Notes: generated by a model not told the origin, from the sequence alone. Positions 7,114-16,183 are shown, counted from the stretch's first letter. The stretch: 64,000 bases of DNA from Pseudomonas aestuarii (GCF_027988105.1 NZ_JAQJZJ010000006.1:186001-250000), one strand, 5' to 3'. Numbers and translations are program-made.

Positions 7114-9957
7114 ATGGCCCTGTTTCGTGAACTCGACTATGGCACCCCCGCCCGTACCGGCGCCCCGGTAACCGTGGAAATCGACGGCCAGGCGATCACC
7201 GTGCCGGCCGGCACTTCGCTGATGCGCGCGGCCCAGGAGGGCGGCATCGCCGTGCCCAAGCTGTGCGCCAGCGACAGCCTGGAGCCCTTCGGCTCGTGCC
7301 GCCTGTGCGTGGTGGAAATCGAAGGCCGCCGCGGCTTCCCGGCGTCCTGCACCACCCCGGTGGAAGCCGGCATGAAGGTGCGCACGCAGAGCCCGAAACT
7401 GGCCGATCTGCGCCGTGGCACCATGGAGCTGTACATCTCCGATCACCCGCTGGACTGCCTGACCTGTTCGGCCAACGGCAACTGCGAGCTGCAGGACATG
7501 GCCGGCGTGGTCGGCCTGCGCGAGGTGCGCTACGACCCGGTGAAGACCCACCTGGCCGAGCCAAAAGACGAGTCCAACCCCTATTTCACCTTCGACCCGG
7601 CCAAGTGCATCGTCTGCAACCGTTGCGTGCGTGCTTGCGAAGAAGTGCAGGGCACCTTCGCCCTGACCATCAGCGGCCGTGGCTTCGACTCGCAGGTCAG
7701 CGCCGGCCAGGATGAGGACTTCCTCGACTCCGAGTGCGTGTCCTGTGGCGCCTGCGTGCAGGCCTGCCCGACCGCCACACTGATGGAAAAGTCGGTGATC
7801 GAGATGGGCCAGGCCGAACGCAGCGTGACCACCACCTGCGCCTATTGCGGCGTCGGTTGCTCGTTCAAGGCAGAAATCAAGGGCAACGAAGTGGTGCGCA
7901 TGGTGCCGAACAAGGACGGCCACGCCAACCACGGTCACTCCTGCGTCAAGGGCCGCTTCGCCTGGGGTTACGCCACCCACCCGGACCGCATCGCCGCGCC
8001 GATGATCCGCGATAGCATCGACCAGCCCTGGCGCACCGTCGACTGGGACGAGGCGATCAGCTACACCGCCAAGCGTTTCAAGGACATCCAGGCGCAGTAC
8101 GGCCGCGATTCGGTCGGCGGCCTGACCTCCTCGCGCTGCACCAACGAAGAAGCCTACCTGGTCCAGAAGCTGGTACGCGCCGCCTTCGGCAACAACAACG
8201 TCGACACCTGCGCGCGGGTCTGCCATTCGCCGACCGGCTACGGCCTCAAGGTCACCCTCGGCGAATCCGCCGGGACCCAGGATTTCGACTCGGTGCTGGC
8301 CGCCGACGTGGTGCTGGTGATCGGCGCCAACCCCACCGATGGTCACCCGGTGTTCGGCTCGCAGCTCAAGCGGCGCCTGCGCGAGGGCGCCAAGCTGATC
8401 GTCGCCGACCCGCGCGGCATCGACCTGGTGCGCGGCCCGCACGTCAAGGCCGACTACCACCTGCAACTGCGCCCGGGCAGCAACGTCGCCCTGCTCAACA
8501 GCCTGGCCCACGTCATCGTCAGCGAAGGCCTGGTCAATGAGGCCTTCGTCGCCGAGCGCTGCGAGACTGCGGACTTCGAGCAATGGCGTGCCTTCGTCGC
8601 CGACCCGCGGCACAGCCCCGAGGCCATGGCAGAACTGACCGGCGTGCCGGCCGCCGCAGTGCGCGCCGCCGCGCGGCTCTATGCCACCGGCGGTAACGCC
8701 GCGATCTACTACGGCCTGGGCGTGACCGAACACAGCCAGGGTTCCTCGACCGTGATGGCGATCGCCAACCTGGCCATGGCCACCGGCAACATCGGCCGCG
8801 CCGGTGTCGGCGTCAACCCGCTGCGCGGGCAGAACAACGTGCAGGGCTCCTGCGACATGGGCTCCTTCCCCCATGAGCTGCCCGGCTACCGCCACGTTTC
8901 CGACCCGCAGGCGCGGGCGCAGTTCGAACAGTCCTGGGGCGTCAGCCTGCTCGACGAGCCGGGCCTGCGCATTCCCAACATGCTCGCGGCGGCGCACGCC
9001 GGCACCTTCAAGGGCATCTACATCCAGGGCGAAGACCCGGCGCAATCCGACCCGGACACCCAGCACGTCACCGACGCGCTACGGGCCATGGAGTGCGTGG
9101 TGGTGCAGGACCTGTTCCTCAATGAAACCGCCAAGTTTGCCCATGTGTTCCTGCCGGGCGCCTCCTTCCTCGAGAAGAACGGCACCTTCACCAACGCCGA
9201 GCGGCGCATCTCGCCGGTGCGCAAGGTGATGCCGGCGCTGGCCGGCAAGGAAGACTGGGAAGTGACCATGGCGCTGTCCAACGCCCTCGGCTACCCGATG
9301 AACTACAGCCACCCGTCGCAGATCATGGACGAGATCGCCAGCCTGACGCCGACCTTCACCGGGGTCAGCTATGCCAAGCTCGATCGCCTGGGCAGCATCC
9401 AGTGGCCGTGCAACGACGCCGCGCCGGAGGGCACGCCGATCATGCACGAGGATGCCTTCGTGCGCGGCAAGGGCCGCTTCATGGTCACCGAATACATCGC
9501 CACCGAGGAGCGCACCTCGCGCAAGCGTCCGCTGATCCTCACCACCGGGCGGATCCTCTCGCAGTACAACGTCGGCGCGCAGACCCGGCGCACGGAGAAC
9601 AGTGCCTGGCATGCCGAGGATGTCCTCGAGTTGCACCCGGTGGATGCCGAAGACCGCGGGATCAACGACGGCGACTGGGTGGCGATCAACAGCCGCGCCG
9701 GCGAGACGGTGATGCGTGCGGTGGTCACCGAGCGGATGCAACCGGGGGTGGTCTACACCACCTTCCACCATCCGGAATCCGGCGCCAACGTGATCACCAC
9801 CGACAACTCGGACTGGGCGACCAACTGTCCGGAGTACAAGGTCACCGCCGTGCAGATCAGCAAGGTCGAAGCACCTTCGCAGTGGCAGGACGAGTTCCAG
9901 GCCTTCACCAAGGAACAGCTCGACCTGCTGCCGCAGATCAAGGTGACCCAGCTCTAA
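7114..9957 (+). CDS. fdsA: NAD-dependent formate dehydrogenase alpha (molybdenum) subunit
   Basis: This 947-residue catalytic subunit oxidises formate to CO2. In order, it has a NuoG-like [2Fe-2S] domain (CASDSLEPFGSCRLC), a His-ligated cluster site (HPLDCLTCSANGNC), two ferredoxin clusters (CIVCNRCVRAC and CVSCGACVQAC) and a further [4Fe-4S] site (CAYCGVGC). The bis-MGD domain follows, with Cys370-His371 (ARVCHSPT) as the molybdenum ligand and active-site His. It uses cysteine, not selenocysteine. The start has GGAGA about 9 bases upstream. A molybdopterin dinucleotide-binding domain closes the protein. It needs FdhD for sulfuration of the metal; fdhD is at 11557-12414. Confidence 0.94.
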   Translation: MALFRELDYGTPARTGAPVTVEIDGQAITVPAGTSLMRAAQEGGIAVPKLCASDSLEPFGSCRLCVVEIEGRRGFPASCTTPVEAGMKVRTQSPKLADLRRGTMELYISDHPLDCLTCSANGNCELQDMAGVVGLREVRYDPVKTHLAEPKDESNPYFTFDPAKCIVCNRCVRACEEVQGTFALTISGRGFDSQVSAGQDEDFLDSECVSCGACVQACPTATLMEKSVIEMGQAERSVTTTCAYCGVGCSFKAEIKGNEVVRMVPNKDGHANHGHSCVKGRFAWGYATHPDRIAAPMIRDSIDQPWRTVDWDEAISYTAKRFKDIQAQYGRDSVGGLTSSRCTNEEAYLVQKLVRAAFGNNNVDTCARVCHSPTGYGLKVTLGESAGTQDFDSVLAADVVLVIGANPTDGHPVFGSQLKRRLREGAKLIVADPRGIDLVRGPHVKADYHLQLRPGSNVALLNSLAHVIVSEGLVNEAFVAERCETADFEQWRAFVADPRHSPEAMAELTGVPAAAVRAAARLYATGGNAAIYYGLGVTEHSQGSSTVMAIANLAMATGNIGRAGVGVNPLRGQNNVQGSCDMGSFPHELPGYRHVSDPQARAQFEQSWGVSLLDEPGLRIPNMLAAAHAGTFKGIYIQGEDPAQSDPDTQHVTDALRAMECVVVQDLFLNETAKFAHVFLPGASFLEKNGTFTNAERRISPVRKVMPALAGKEDWEVTMALSNALGYPMNYSHPSQIMDEIASLTPTFTGVSYAKLDRLGSIQWPCNDAAPEGTPIMHEDAFVRGKGRFMVTEYIATEERTSRKRPLILTTGRILSQYNVGAQTRRTENSAWHAEDVLELHPVDAEDRGINDGDWVAINSRAGETVMRAVVTERMQPGVVYTTFHHPESGANVITTDNSDWATNCPEYKVTAVQISKVEAPSQWQDEFQAFTKEQLDLLPQIKVTQL

Positions 9958-10035
9958 GCGCCGCTGGCGGCGGGCGATCCGGGTGATCGTGCGCCGCTGT
10001 TCTTTTTCAGCTCTTCGACCGCCAGAGGCTCGCAG

Positions 10036-10284
10036 ATGGGCATGAACGCCACACAATTGATCAAGATGGCCAACCAGATCGGCGCCTTCTTCGCCTCCCA
10101 GCCCAACCCCGAGCAGGCGCGCGCGGACTTCGCCCTGCACCTGAAGAAGCAATGGGATCCGCAGATGCGCATCGCGCTCTATGCCCACATCGACGCCAGC
10201 GCCGGCGAAGGCCTTAGCGCCTTCGCCCTGGAGGCGATGCAGGGCCTGCGCGAGCAGATCGAGCCGCTGGCCAAGAGCGCCTGA
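10036..10284 (+). CDS. fdsD: Formate dehydrogenase delta subunit
   Basis: This small acidic-basic helical protein of 82 residues has the conserved segment MANQIGAFFASQP and a C-terminal stretch WDPQMRIALYAHI. FdsD is not part of the catalytic core but is needed for active enzyme in Cupriavidus and Rhodobacter systems. AGAGG at 10024-10028 sets the ATG at 10036; an in-frame ATG two codons later is also possible. It follows fdsA by 78 bases with fdsC/fdhD absent from the gap, and a strong terminator follows. Confidence 0.88.
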   Translation: MGMNATQLIKMANQIGAFFASQPNPEQARADFALHLKKQWDPQMRIALYAHIDASAGEGLSAFALEAMQGLREQIEPLAKSA

Positions 10285-10327
10285 TAGCCTGTCCGGCGCG
10301 GTCTCGGCCGGGCGCAACGCTCACCAA

Positions 10328-10357
10328 CAAGCCCGCAGCGTGCGGGCTTGTTTTTTT
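10328..10357 (+). terminator. Rho-independent terminator after fdsD
   Basis: A perfect 10-bp stem (CAAGCCCGCA and TGCGGGCTTG) with loop GCG is followed by seven T residues. It ends the fdsGBA-D operon 44 bases after the fdsD stop. Confidence 0.92.
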
Positions 10358-10384
10358 GGAGCGAGGCGGCGCCGCAGGCGTCAA

Positions 10385-10600
10385 GGCAAGCGCGGCCAGT
10401 GCTGCGAGCTGGTCGAGTCCACCCACAGCGGCTGCTGGCGGGTTGATGCGACGGCGCGCGCGATACAAGTGGATCCAGCGCTGTGCCCATTCGCCATAGA
10501 CAGGGCCCGTTCGAATGGCATAGTTTCTGAGAGGAAGCGGCTGGCGCACCTGCTCCAGCTGCTTGGGTTGGCTGTCATTTCTAGCGAAGTTCTCTCTCAA
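10385..10600 (-). pseudogene. Decayed N-terminal fragment of an integron-type tyrosine recombinase
   Basis: From an ATG at 10600 the minus strand reads through PKQLEQVRQPLPLRNYAIRT and GPVYGEWAQRWIHLYRARRR. Its spacing of LxQxR, hydrophobic-x-YxxRT, Y, W and I matches the SAM-like N-terminal core-binding domain of IntI and related integrases ([21 protein letters not shown] is the known pattern). About 70 residues are recognisable, and then the frame runs into the fdsD terminator. The catalytic domain is absent. This is a relic, not a working gene. The family match rests on pattern memory, so confidence is moderate. Confidence 0.55.
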
Positions 10601-10765
10601 CGCAGCGCTCAGGACACGGCAAGACGCGACAGGGGCTTGCGGGTGTGCTGAGCCGCGCTGGCGCGGGCATGCGCCTTGTTCTCCTCTGCGTACACATCGC
10701 TCGCTTCGCTCACCGGGACGGCATGCCGCCGCCCCTCAACCGTTCCGTAACGCCATAGGCCCTCT

Positions 10766-11563
10766 ATGTGGATGCGCGCCACCTGCTTACTTGAATTCAA
10801 TAGCCCGGTTGCGACGCCGTTTATCTTCATGCTGCGCCCACGCAGTGGCTGGCAGCAGTGGGTCGGCCGCGAGCAATACCTGTTAACGCCCAGCGTATCG
10901 GCGGTTGAGTTCACCGATCCATTTGGCAACCTTTGCCAGCGCCTGGTCGCGCCGGCCGGGCAATTCGCGGTGCACACCTCGTTTGATGTCGAGGCCGCCG
11001 AAGCCTCGGATACCGCGCCCGGCGCGTACTTTGTCGAGGTGCAACAGCTACCCGAAGAAACCCTGCCATTCCTGCTGCCCAGTCGCTTCTGCGAGTCTGA
11101 TCGCTGCACACAACTGGCCGCGTCCATCGTTGCCGGGCGACTGCCTGGGTACGACCAATGCAGCGCGATCGTGGAGTACATTCGCCAGACCATTGCCTAT
11201 ACGCCCGGAGCGGGTCAGCTCATTATCAGTGCATGCGAGGTCAACGAGCGGTCACAGGCGGTCTGCCGGGACATGGCGCATCTGGGCATTGCCTGTTGTC
11301 GTGCGCTGTCGATTCCGGCGCGCATGGTCGTGGGCTATCTGGAAAACCTGCAACCGATGGACCTGCATGCCTGGTTCGAGGCCTACGTGGGCGGGCGCTG
11401 GTACACCTTTGATCCAACCCAGGATAATGAGCAGGGCGGCAGGATTGCCGTCGCCTACGGGCGCGACGCGGCCGACGTGGCCATCTACACCCAGTTCGGC
11501 AATCCGGTTGAATTACGGCACATGCAGGTATCGGTCGAACGAATCGCGGCACCGTCCTACTGA
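10766..11563 (+). CDS. Transglutaminase-like family protein
   Basis: The 265-residue protein has an N-terminal beta-rich segment (about 1-100) and a transglutaminase/protease-like core. The catalytic triad is visible: Cys in [10 protein letters not shown], His in [10 protein letters not shown] and Asp in YTFDPTQ. Such bacterial proteins are often cysteine peptidases or amidases, and the substrate is unknown. No signal peptide is seen, so it probably acts in the cytoplasm. No clear ribosome-binding site precedes either ATG (10766 or 10772). Its 3' end overlaps the convergent fdhD gene by 7 bases. Confidence 0.8.
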   Translation: MWMRATCLLEFNSPVATPFIFMLRPRSGWQQWVGREQYLLTPSVSAVEFTDPFGNLCQRLVAPAGQFAVHTSFDVEAAEASDTAPGAYFVEVQQLPEETLPFLLPSRFCESDRCTQLAASIVAGRLPGYDQCSAIVEYIRQTIAYTPGAGQLIISACEVNERSQAVCRDMAHLGIACCRALSIPARMVVGYLENLQPMDLHAWFEAYVGGRWYTFDPTQDNEQGGRIAVAYGRDAADVAIYTQFGNPVELRHMQVSVERIAAPSY

Positions 11564-12414
11564 CTGGTTTCTGTCTTTGCCTGCAGCGGCGCCGGGCTGT
11601 ACACCCGTGGGGCGCTGCGGTGCGGCAGGTGGATCAGGTTGAGGCAATGGCGACGCGCCCAGTCCGTCGCCAGGTCGGTTGGGGCGGAGAGGCTGACCAG
11701 GGTGCCGATGCCGGCGCGCACGGCCTTGTGAATCAGTTCCAGGCTGCAGCGGCTGGTGACCACGGCGAAGCCCTGGCATGGCTGCAGTTGCTCGCGCAGC
11801 AGGGCGCCGATCAGCTTGTCCAGGGCGTTGTGGCGGCCGATGTCCTCGCGGCACAGGCGCAGCTCGCCGCTGCCATCGACGAAGGCCGCGGCATGCAGCG
11901 CGCCGCTGTGGCGGGCCAGGCGCTGGGCTTCGGTGAGGCGATCGCGCAGCGCGTGTAGGTGGGCGGGCGGCGGCAGGGCATGGGTCGGCAACACCGCGAG
12001 CTTGGGCAGGGCCTGCTCCAGCGCCTCGACCCCGCAGAGGCCGCAGCCACTGGTGCCGGCCAGCTGCCGGCGCTGCTGCTTGAGCGCCCAGAAGGCGCGA
12101 TTGCTGATGTCCACCTCGGCATTCAGGGCAGCGCCGCTGCGCGTGAGGCGGATGTCGTAGATCTCGTCGATCGAATCGACCAGGCCACCGCTCAGGCTGA
12201 AGCCGGCGATAAAGTCTTCCACCGCCGAGGGCGAGACCATCATCACCGCATGACTGATGCCGTTGTAGCTGATGGCCAGCGCGCACTCTTCGGCCAGTAC
12301 GGCATCGGCCACCACGCTCGACGTGCCCAGTTCGGCGTAGGCATAGACTTCACCCGCGTGAGTGGGCGCGTCGGGGGCCTGGGCGGCGGGGGGCGTAAAT
12401 GCAGCGCGTGACAT
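11557..12414 (-). CDS. fdhD: Formate dehydrogenase sulfurtransferase FdhD
   Basis: This 285-residue protein transfers sulfur from IscS-type desulfurases to the molybdenum cofactor of formate dehydrogenase. It has the essential CxxC loop as GCGLCG (about residues 122-127) and the conserved [14 protein letters not shown] segment. The N-terminal 25 residues are Ala/Pro-rich and poorly conserved. In Cupriavidus the equivalent gene (fdsC) lies within the fds operon; here it is on the opposite strand, about 1.3 kb beyond fdsD. It is presumably needed by FdsA, which has the matching Cys ligand. Confidence 0.93.
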   Translation of the reverse strand: MSRAAFTPPAAQAPDAPTHAGEVYAYAELGTSSVVADAVLAEECALAISYNGISHAVMMVSPSAVEDFIAGFSLSGGLVDSIDEIYDIRLTRSGAALNAEVDISNRAFWALKQQRRQLAGTSGCGLCGVEALEQALPKLAVLPTHALPPPAHLHALRDRLTEAQRLARHSGALHAAAFVDGSGELRLCREDIGRHNALDKLIGALLREQLQPCQGFAVVTSRCSLELIHKAVRAGIGTLVSLSAPTDLATDWARRHCLNLIHLPHRSAPRVYSPAPLQAKTETSQ

Positions 12415-12533
12415 GGCTGGGGTCTCTGAATCCGGCGTATTGGCCTAGCCTAAGCCCGCCGGGCGCAGGCGTCTAATGAGGATTGGTGCGATGCCGAGCG
12501 TGGACATCGGCAAGTCGTTTTCAAGCGTGCCGC

Positions 12534-13190
12534 TCAGGGCAGCAGGTCGCGGTAATCCTCCACTGCGGCGAATTCCTCGGTGTCTTTCGGGCCTTTGCGG
12601 CTGTCCGGCTGGCGCACCGCCAGCAGATGGCCGACGCCGAAGTCACGGGCGCTGCGCAGCACCGGCAGGCTGTCGTCGATGAACAGGCTGCGCGCCGCAT
12701 CGAAGCCGAGATCCTGCTGCAGGGCGAACCAGAACTGCTGGGCTTCCTTGGCGAAGCCGTAGTCGTGGGAGCTGATCAGGCGATCGAAGTAGGGCGCCAG
12801 TTCGATGCGTTCGAGCTTCAGCGACAGCGAATCGCGATGGGCGTTGGTGATCAGCACCACGCGCTTGCCGGCGGCGCGTACGGCGGCGAGGAAGGTGTCG
12901 GCGTCCGGGCGCAGGGCGATCAGGTGGGCGACCTCGCGCTTGAGGTCGCGGATCGACAACTTCAGCTCGCGGCTCCAGAAGTCCGTGCAGTACCAGTTGA
13001 GCTGGCCGGCATGCTCATGAAACAGCGGCAGCAACTCGGCGTCGGCCAGCGCCCGGCTGATGCCGTGCAGCTCGGCATAGCGCTGGGGCAGGTGCTCCAG
13101 CCAGAAGTGGTTGTCGAAATGCAGGTCGAGCAGGGTGCCGTCCATGTCCAGCAGTACGGTGTCGATCTCGGTCCAGGGCAATGACGGCAT
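12534..13190 (-). CDS. yrfG: GMP/IMP nucleotidase, HAD family
   Basis: This 218-residue HAD-superfamily phosphatase has motif I DMDGTLLD (residues 15-22, nucleophile Asp15), motif II in VVLITNA, and motif IV as SLFIDDSLP. The sequence closely follows YrfG, which dephosphorylates purine mononucleotides. The start at 13190 is used because homology begins there (MPSLPWTEIDTVLLDMDG); the longer in-frame extension upstream would run through the divergent nudE gene. It is back to back with nudE, a common pseudomonad arrangement. Confidence 0.88.
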   Translation of the reverse strand: MPSLPWTEIDTVLLDMDGTLLDLHFDNHFWLEHLPQRYAELHGISRALADAELLPLFHEHAGQLNWYCTDFWSRELKLSIRDLKREVAHLIALRPDADTFLAAVRAAGKRVVLITNAHRDSLSLKLERIELAPYFDRLISSHDYGFAKEAQQFWFALQQDLGFDAARSLFIDDSLPVLRSARDFGVGHLLAVRQPDSRKGPKDTEEFAAVEDYRDLLP

Positions 13191-13325
13191 GGCGGCTTCT
13201 TGTCGGCAGATGGCGGAGGTTGTCGCGAATCTGCCGACTGACGTCGTGATCGCGCAATCTCCGGCGGGGCTAATCGGAAAAGGCGCGGTATGATAACTCG
13301 CCCCGCCACTCTCAGGAGCCGCACC

Positions 13326-13892
13326 ATGCGTCAGAAACCCACCGTACTCGCCCGCGAGATTGTCGCCAGCAGTCGCCTGTTTCGTGTCGAGGAACTGCAG
13401 CTGCGTTTCGCCAACGGTGTGGAACGGACCTATGAGCGGCTGGTCGGCAAGGGCGTCGGTTACGGCGCGGTGATGATAGTGGCGCTGGCCGATGCCGAGC
13501 ATGTGCTGCTGGTCGAGGAATACTGCGCCGGCACCGACGACTACCAGCTGTCGCTGCCCAAGGGGCTGATCGAACCGGGTGAGGACGTGCTGGCGGCGGC
13601 TGACCGCGAACTCAAGGAAGAAGCCGGTTTCGGCGCGCGGCGGCTGGAGCACCTGACCGAGTTGAGCCTGTCGCCCGGCTATATGAGCCAGAAAATCCAG
13701 GTGGTGCTGGCCACGGACCTGTACCCGCAAAGCCTGCCCGGCGACGAGCCGGAGCCGATGCGGGTGGACAAGGTCAACCTGCGCGAACTCTCGAGCCTGG
13801 TGCAGCATCCCCAATTCAGCGAGGGCCGGGCCCTGGCCGCGCTCTACCTGGCGCGCGATCTGCTGACCCAGCGTGGAGACTTCGTGCTATGA
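13326..13892 (+). CDS. nudE: ADP compounds hydrolase NudE
   Basis: This 188-residue Nudix hydrolase has a complete Nudix box, GLIEPGEDVLAAAD followed by RELKEEAGF. NudE hydrolyses ADP-ribose, NADH and Ap3A-type compounds. AGGAG about 9 bases before the ATG at 13326 decides the start. The stop overlaps the cysQ start as ATGA, so the two are translationally coupled. It is cytoplasmic, and all catalytic Glu residues are in place. Confidence 0.9.
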   Translation: MRQKPTVLAREIVASSRLFRVEELQLRFANGVERTYERLVGKGVGYGAVMIVALADAEHVLLVEEYCAGTDDYQLSLPKGLIEPGEDVLAAADRELKEEAGFGARRLEHLTELSLSPGYMSQKIQVVLATDLYPQSLPGDEPEPMRVDKVNLRELSSLVQHPQFSEGRALAALYLARDLLTQRGDFVL

Positions 13893-14710
13893 GCCATCCC
13901 CTGATCCCGGCAGTCATCCAGTTGGTGCGCGAGGCCGGCGCGGCGATTCTGCCGCATTGGCGCGCCGGTGTGCTGGTCACCGAGAAGGCCGACGCCTCGC
14001 CGGTGACCGCCGCCGACATGGCCGCCCATCACATCCTCAACGATGGCCTGGTCGCGCTCGATCCGAGCATTGCGGTGCTGTCCGAGGAGGACGCCGATAT
14101 CGCCTACACCGAGCGCGCGCAATGGCGCCGCTGGTGGCTGGTCGACCCGCTGGATGGCACCAAGGAGTTCATTGCCGGCAGTGAAGAATTCACCGTCAAC
14201 GTTGCGCTGATCGAGCAGGGCCGGGTGGTGTTCGGCGTGGTCGGGATTCCGGCCAGTGGTCGCTGTTACTACGGCGGCGCCGGCCTGGGTGCCTGGCGCG
14301 CCGAGGCCGATGGTGTGGAGAAGCCGATCAGCGTGCGCCTGAACCCGGACGAAGCCTTTACCGTGGTCGCCAGCCGGCGTCACAGCAGCCCGGCGCAGGA
14401 GCGTCTGCTCGAGGGCCTGAGCGAACGCTTCGGCGACCTGCAACTGGCCAGCGTCGGCAGCTCGCTGAAGTTCTGCCAGCTGGCCGAAGGCATTGCCGAT
14501 TGCTACCCGCGCCTGGCGCCGACCTCGCAGTGGGACACCGCCGCCGCCCAGGGCGTGCTGGAAGGCGCCGGCGGCGAAGTGCTGACCCTGCAGGGCGAGG
14601 TGCTGACCTATGAGGCGCGCGAATCGCTGCTCAACCCCTCCTTCCTCGCCTTGCCGGCTGCCGCCGAGTGGCGCGCCGAACTGATCCAGCTGGCCCGCGC
14701 CCTCGACTGA
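13889..14710 (+). CDS. cysQ: 3'(2'),5'-bisphosphate nucleotidase CysQ
   Basis: The 273-residue inositol-monophosphatase-family enzyme removes the 3' phosphate from PAP/PAPS, recycling the by-product of sulfate assimilation. The metal-binding motif DPLDGTKEF is intact (about residues 88-96), the upstream Glu-Glu-Asp is seen in SEEDAD, and the second motif appears as WDTAAAQGVLEGAGG. It is coupled to nudE by a 4-base overlap. Its stop is followed by a small GC-rich palindrome without a T run. Confidence 0.92.
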   Translation: MSHPLIPAVIQLVREAGAAILPHWRAGVLVTEKADASPVTAADMAAHHILNDGLVALDPSIAVLSEEDADIAYTERAQWRRWWLVDPLDGTKEFIAGSEEFTVNVALIEQGRVVFGVVGIPASGRCYYGGAGLGAWRAEADGVEKPISVRLNPDEAFTVVASRRHSSPAQERLLEGLSERFGDLQLASVGSSLKFCQLAEGIADCYPRLAPTSQWDTAAAQGVLEGAGGEVLTLQGEVLTYEARESLLNPSFLALPAAAEWRAELIQLARALD

Positions 14711-14765
14711 GAGCAGGTTTACCCAGCTATTGCGGCGCCTTCAGGCGCCCACTGCTGAGCCACCT

Positions 14766-15012
14766 CAAGCAATCCGCGACCGAGGGAGACACTCACCGCA
14801 GGCAGTGGACCATGGGTTCGCTGGTGCGGTACCAGAGCTGGCGGGTTGTCGCTGCGCTCCGAAGCCGCCCTACGATCACGCGATCTGGAGGCTATCCACA
14901 ACCCGTAGGGCGTCACTCGCCGCAGGCAGTGCGCCGTGGTTAATGGGCGCGGCACAAATTTTGTCGGGCTGTCGCTGCACTCCGAACGGATCGCCGCCCG
15001 AGCCGCCCTACG
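14766..15012. repeat. Degenerate copies of a dispersed ~150-bp repeat family
   Basis: This intergenic DNA (14711-15049) has no gene. It carries the ordered blocks AATCCGCGACC, ACTCACCGCAGGCAGT, GTCGCTGCGCTCCG and GCCGCCCTACG. The blocks then recur as CCCGTAGGGCG, CTCGCCGCAGGCAGT, GTCGCTGCACTCCG and GCCGCCCTACG. The same blocks in the same order make up the tandem array at 29871-30670. These are about 1.5 diverged units of the same family. Confidence 0.7.
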
Positions 15013-15049
15013 CTCTGAGGGAGTCGCCGGATGCGGAGCGATCCGGGTG

Positions 15050-15712
15050 TCAGTCGGTGATCAGTTGCTCGACCAGGTCCGGGTCGTCGATAAAACGATT
15101 GCGCGTGCCCTGCAGACTGCCGATCTTTTCGTTGCGGGCGTTTTCTTCGGCATCCGGCGGGTCGGTCCGGTGCCACTGCTTGTACATGCGCACGTCGCCG
15201 ACGATGGGCAGGCCGTACTCGATGTGCATGTAGAAGATCGCCCGGGCGATATTGCCCTTGGCGGCGTCGCGCGGCTCCAGCACTTTGAAGCGGCTTTTGA
15301 GGTCGCAGCCGATGTCGGCGAAGGTGCTCTGCTCGCTGGCGTCCAGCAAGCCGAACTGCGCCTTGCGCCGCAGCTGTTCGGCGCGGGTCAGCGCCGGATA
15401 GAGGTTATGCAGATCGGCCGTCATATAGGCATAGCGCGGGTTCATGATGCTGCACTGACGATCGGTGATGCAGCGCAGGGCGCTTTTCAATTGCTTGCTG
15501 CTGTAGATCGGGCTGATGCTGAGCAGTCCGCCGCCTCCTTGGCCGGTGAAGGCCTTGGCGCAATACAGCGAGGTGCCGCCGGCGCCATACAGCTCATTCC
15601 AGAACAATTGGTCGCGCACTCGTGGGTCGGAAATCTGGCTCTGGCCATTGGCCAGAATCGGCAGGCTGAAACTGGCTGCCAGGCAACTGAGGGCGATAAT
15701 GACTGCTCGCAT
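15050..15712 (-). CDS. Secreted endonuclease I family protein
   Basis: This 220-residue protein has a signal peptide (MRAVIIALSCLAASFSLPILA). It carries the endonuclease I family pattern: DLHNLYPALTRAEQLRRKAQ, EPRDAAKGNIARAIFYM, and WHRTDPPDAEENARNE followed by RNRFIDDPDLVEQL. Family members (EndA, NucM, Vvn) are periplasmic or secreted non-specific nucleases. The usual EHVVP active-site motif is not obvious; the corresponding stretch reads DRQCSIMNPRY, so the catalytic His may be changed. It is transcribed away from the rsmY-like RNA. Confidence 0.78.
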   Translation of the reverse strand: MRAVIIALSCLAASFSLPILANGQSQISDPRVRDQLFWNELYGAGGTSLYCAKAFTGQGGGGLLSISPIYSSKQLKSALRCITDRQCSIMNPRYAYMTADLHNLYPALTRAEQLRRKAQFGLLDASEQSTFADIGCDLKSRFKVLEPRDAAKGNIARAIFYMHIEYGLPIVGDVRMYKQWHRTDPPDAEENARNEKIGSLQGTRNRFIDDPDLVEQLITD

Positions 15713-15815
15713 GATAAGGGTCCGCTAACCGCCGTGTTCGGGGTCTGTTGTTGTTCTGCAGTGGCCGCATCTGACAAGACCGACGTCACATGATCAAGCC
15801 GAAAGATTGGCGCCA

Positions 15816-15833
15816 TGTAAGCCTTAGCTTACA
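15816..15833 (+). promoter_or_regulatory. GacA upstream activating sequence
   Basis: TGTAAGCCTTAGCTTACA matches the GacA-binding consensus TGTAAG-N6-CTTACA exactly. It sits inside a larger perfect dyad with 12-bp arms and a 4-base centre (15811-15838). It lies about 60 bases upstream of a TAATCT -10 element at 15878-15883, as expected for Gac-controlled small RNA promoters. Confidence 0.93.
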
Positions 15834-15889
15834 TGGCGTGCTGTCGATCGCCACTACTGTGGTGGCTGCTGGGCGGCTAATCTTCTGCC

Positions 15890-16018
15890 CATGGACGTAG
15901 CGCAGGAAGCGCAAAGTAACCAAAAGGGATACGCTGGATAGCCGCCAGGATGGTGCGCGCAACACGGATGTCAGTACACAGTCTGCAAAGGCCCCGCACC
16001 AGCGGGGTTTTCTTTTTT
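15890..16018 (+). ncRNA. rsmY: RsmY-like CsrA/RsmA-sequestering small RNA
   Basis: A transcript of about 129 nt is predicted between the -10 element TAATCT (15878-15883) and a strong terminator. It contains at least six GGA motifs, several in loops: GCGCAGGAAGCGC is a hairpin presenting GGA, and AGGGATA, TGGATA, CAGGATG and ACGGATGT follow. RsmA-family proteins bind such motifs, so this RNA should titrate RsmA and relieve translational repression of secondary metabolism and biofilm genes. Control by GacS/GacA is indicated by the perfect GacA box upstream. RsmY fits better than RsmZ from the first hairpin, but that choice is less certain than the family. Exact ends are estimated. Confidence 0.85.
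15992..16018 (+). terminator. Rho-independent terminator of the rsmY-like RNA
   Basis: The stem CCCCGC/GCGGGG with loop ACCA is followed by TTTTCTTTTTT. Confidence 0.92.
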
Positions 16019-16183
16019 GGGCGTTCGCCCGGTACGGCGCTTCTGCCGCGTCAATCCCCAGTAGAGTGATGGTCCCAGCGGGGGCAGCCAGCAACGGCAT
16101 CCAGGCGTCGGCGGGCGCAGGTAAGTCGATTCGATGGCGACCCGCAGTGAACTGTGACGACTTTGCACTCCCCGAGACCCGCC

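Noticed and set aside
5236..9066. Very long open frame on the minus strand opposite the fds genes
   Set aside because: It is an antisense shadow of high-GC coding DNA. It lacks recognisable domains and a ribosome-binding site, and it crosses three well-supported genes.
10609..10765. Coding remnant upstream of the integrase fossil (minus strand)
   Set aside because: The translation has no recognisable family and starts inside the opposite transglutaminase-like gene.
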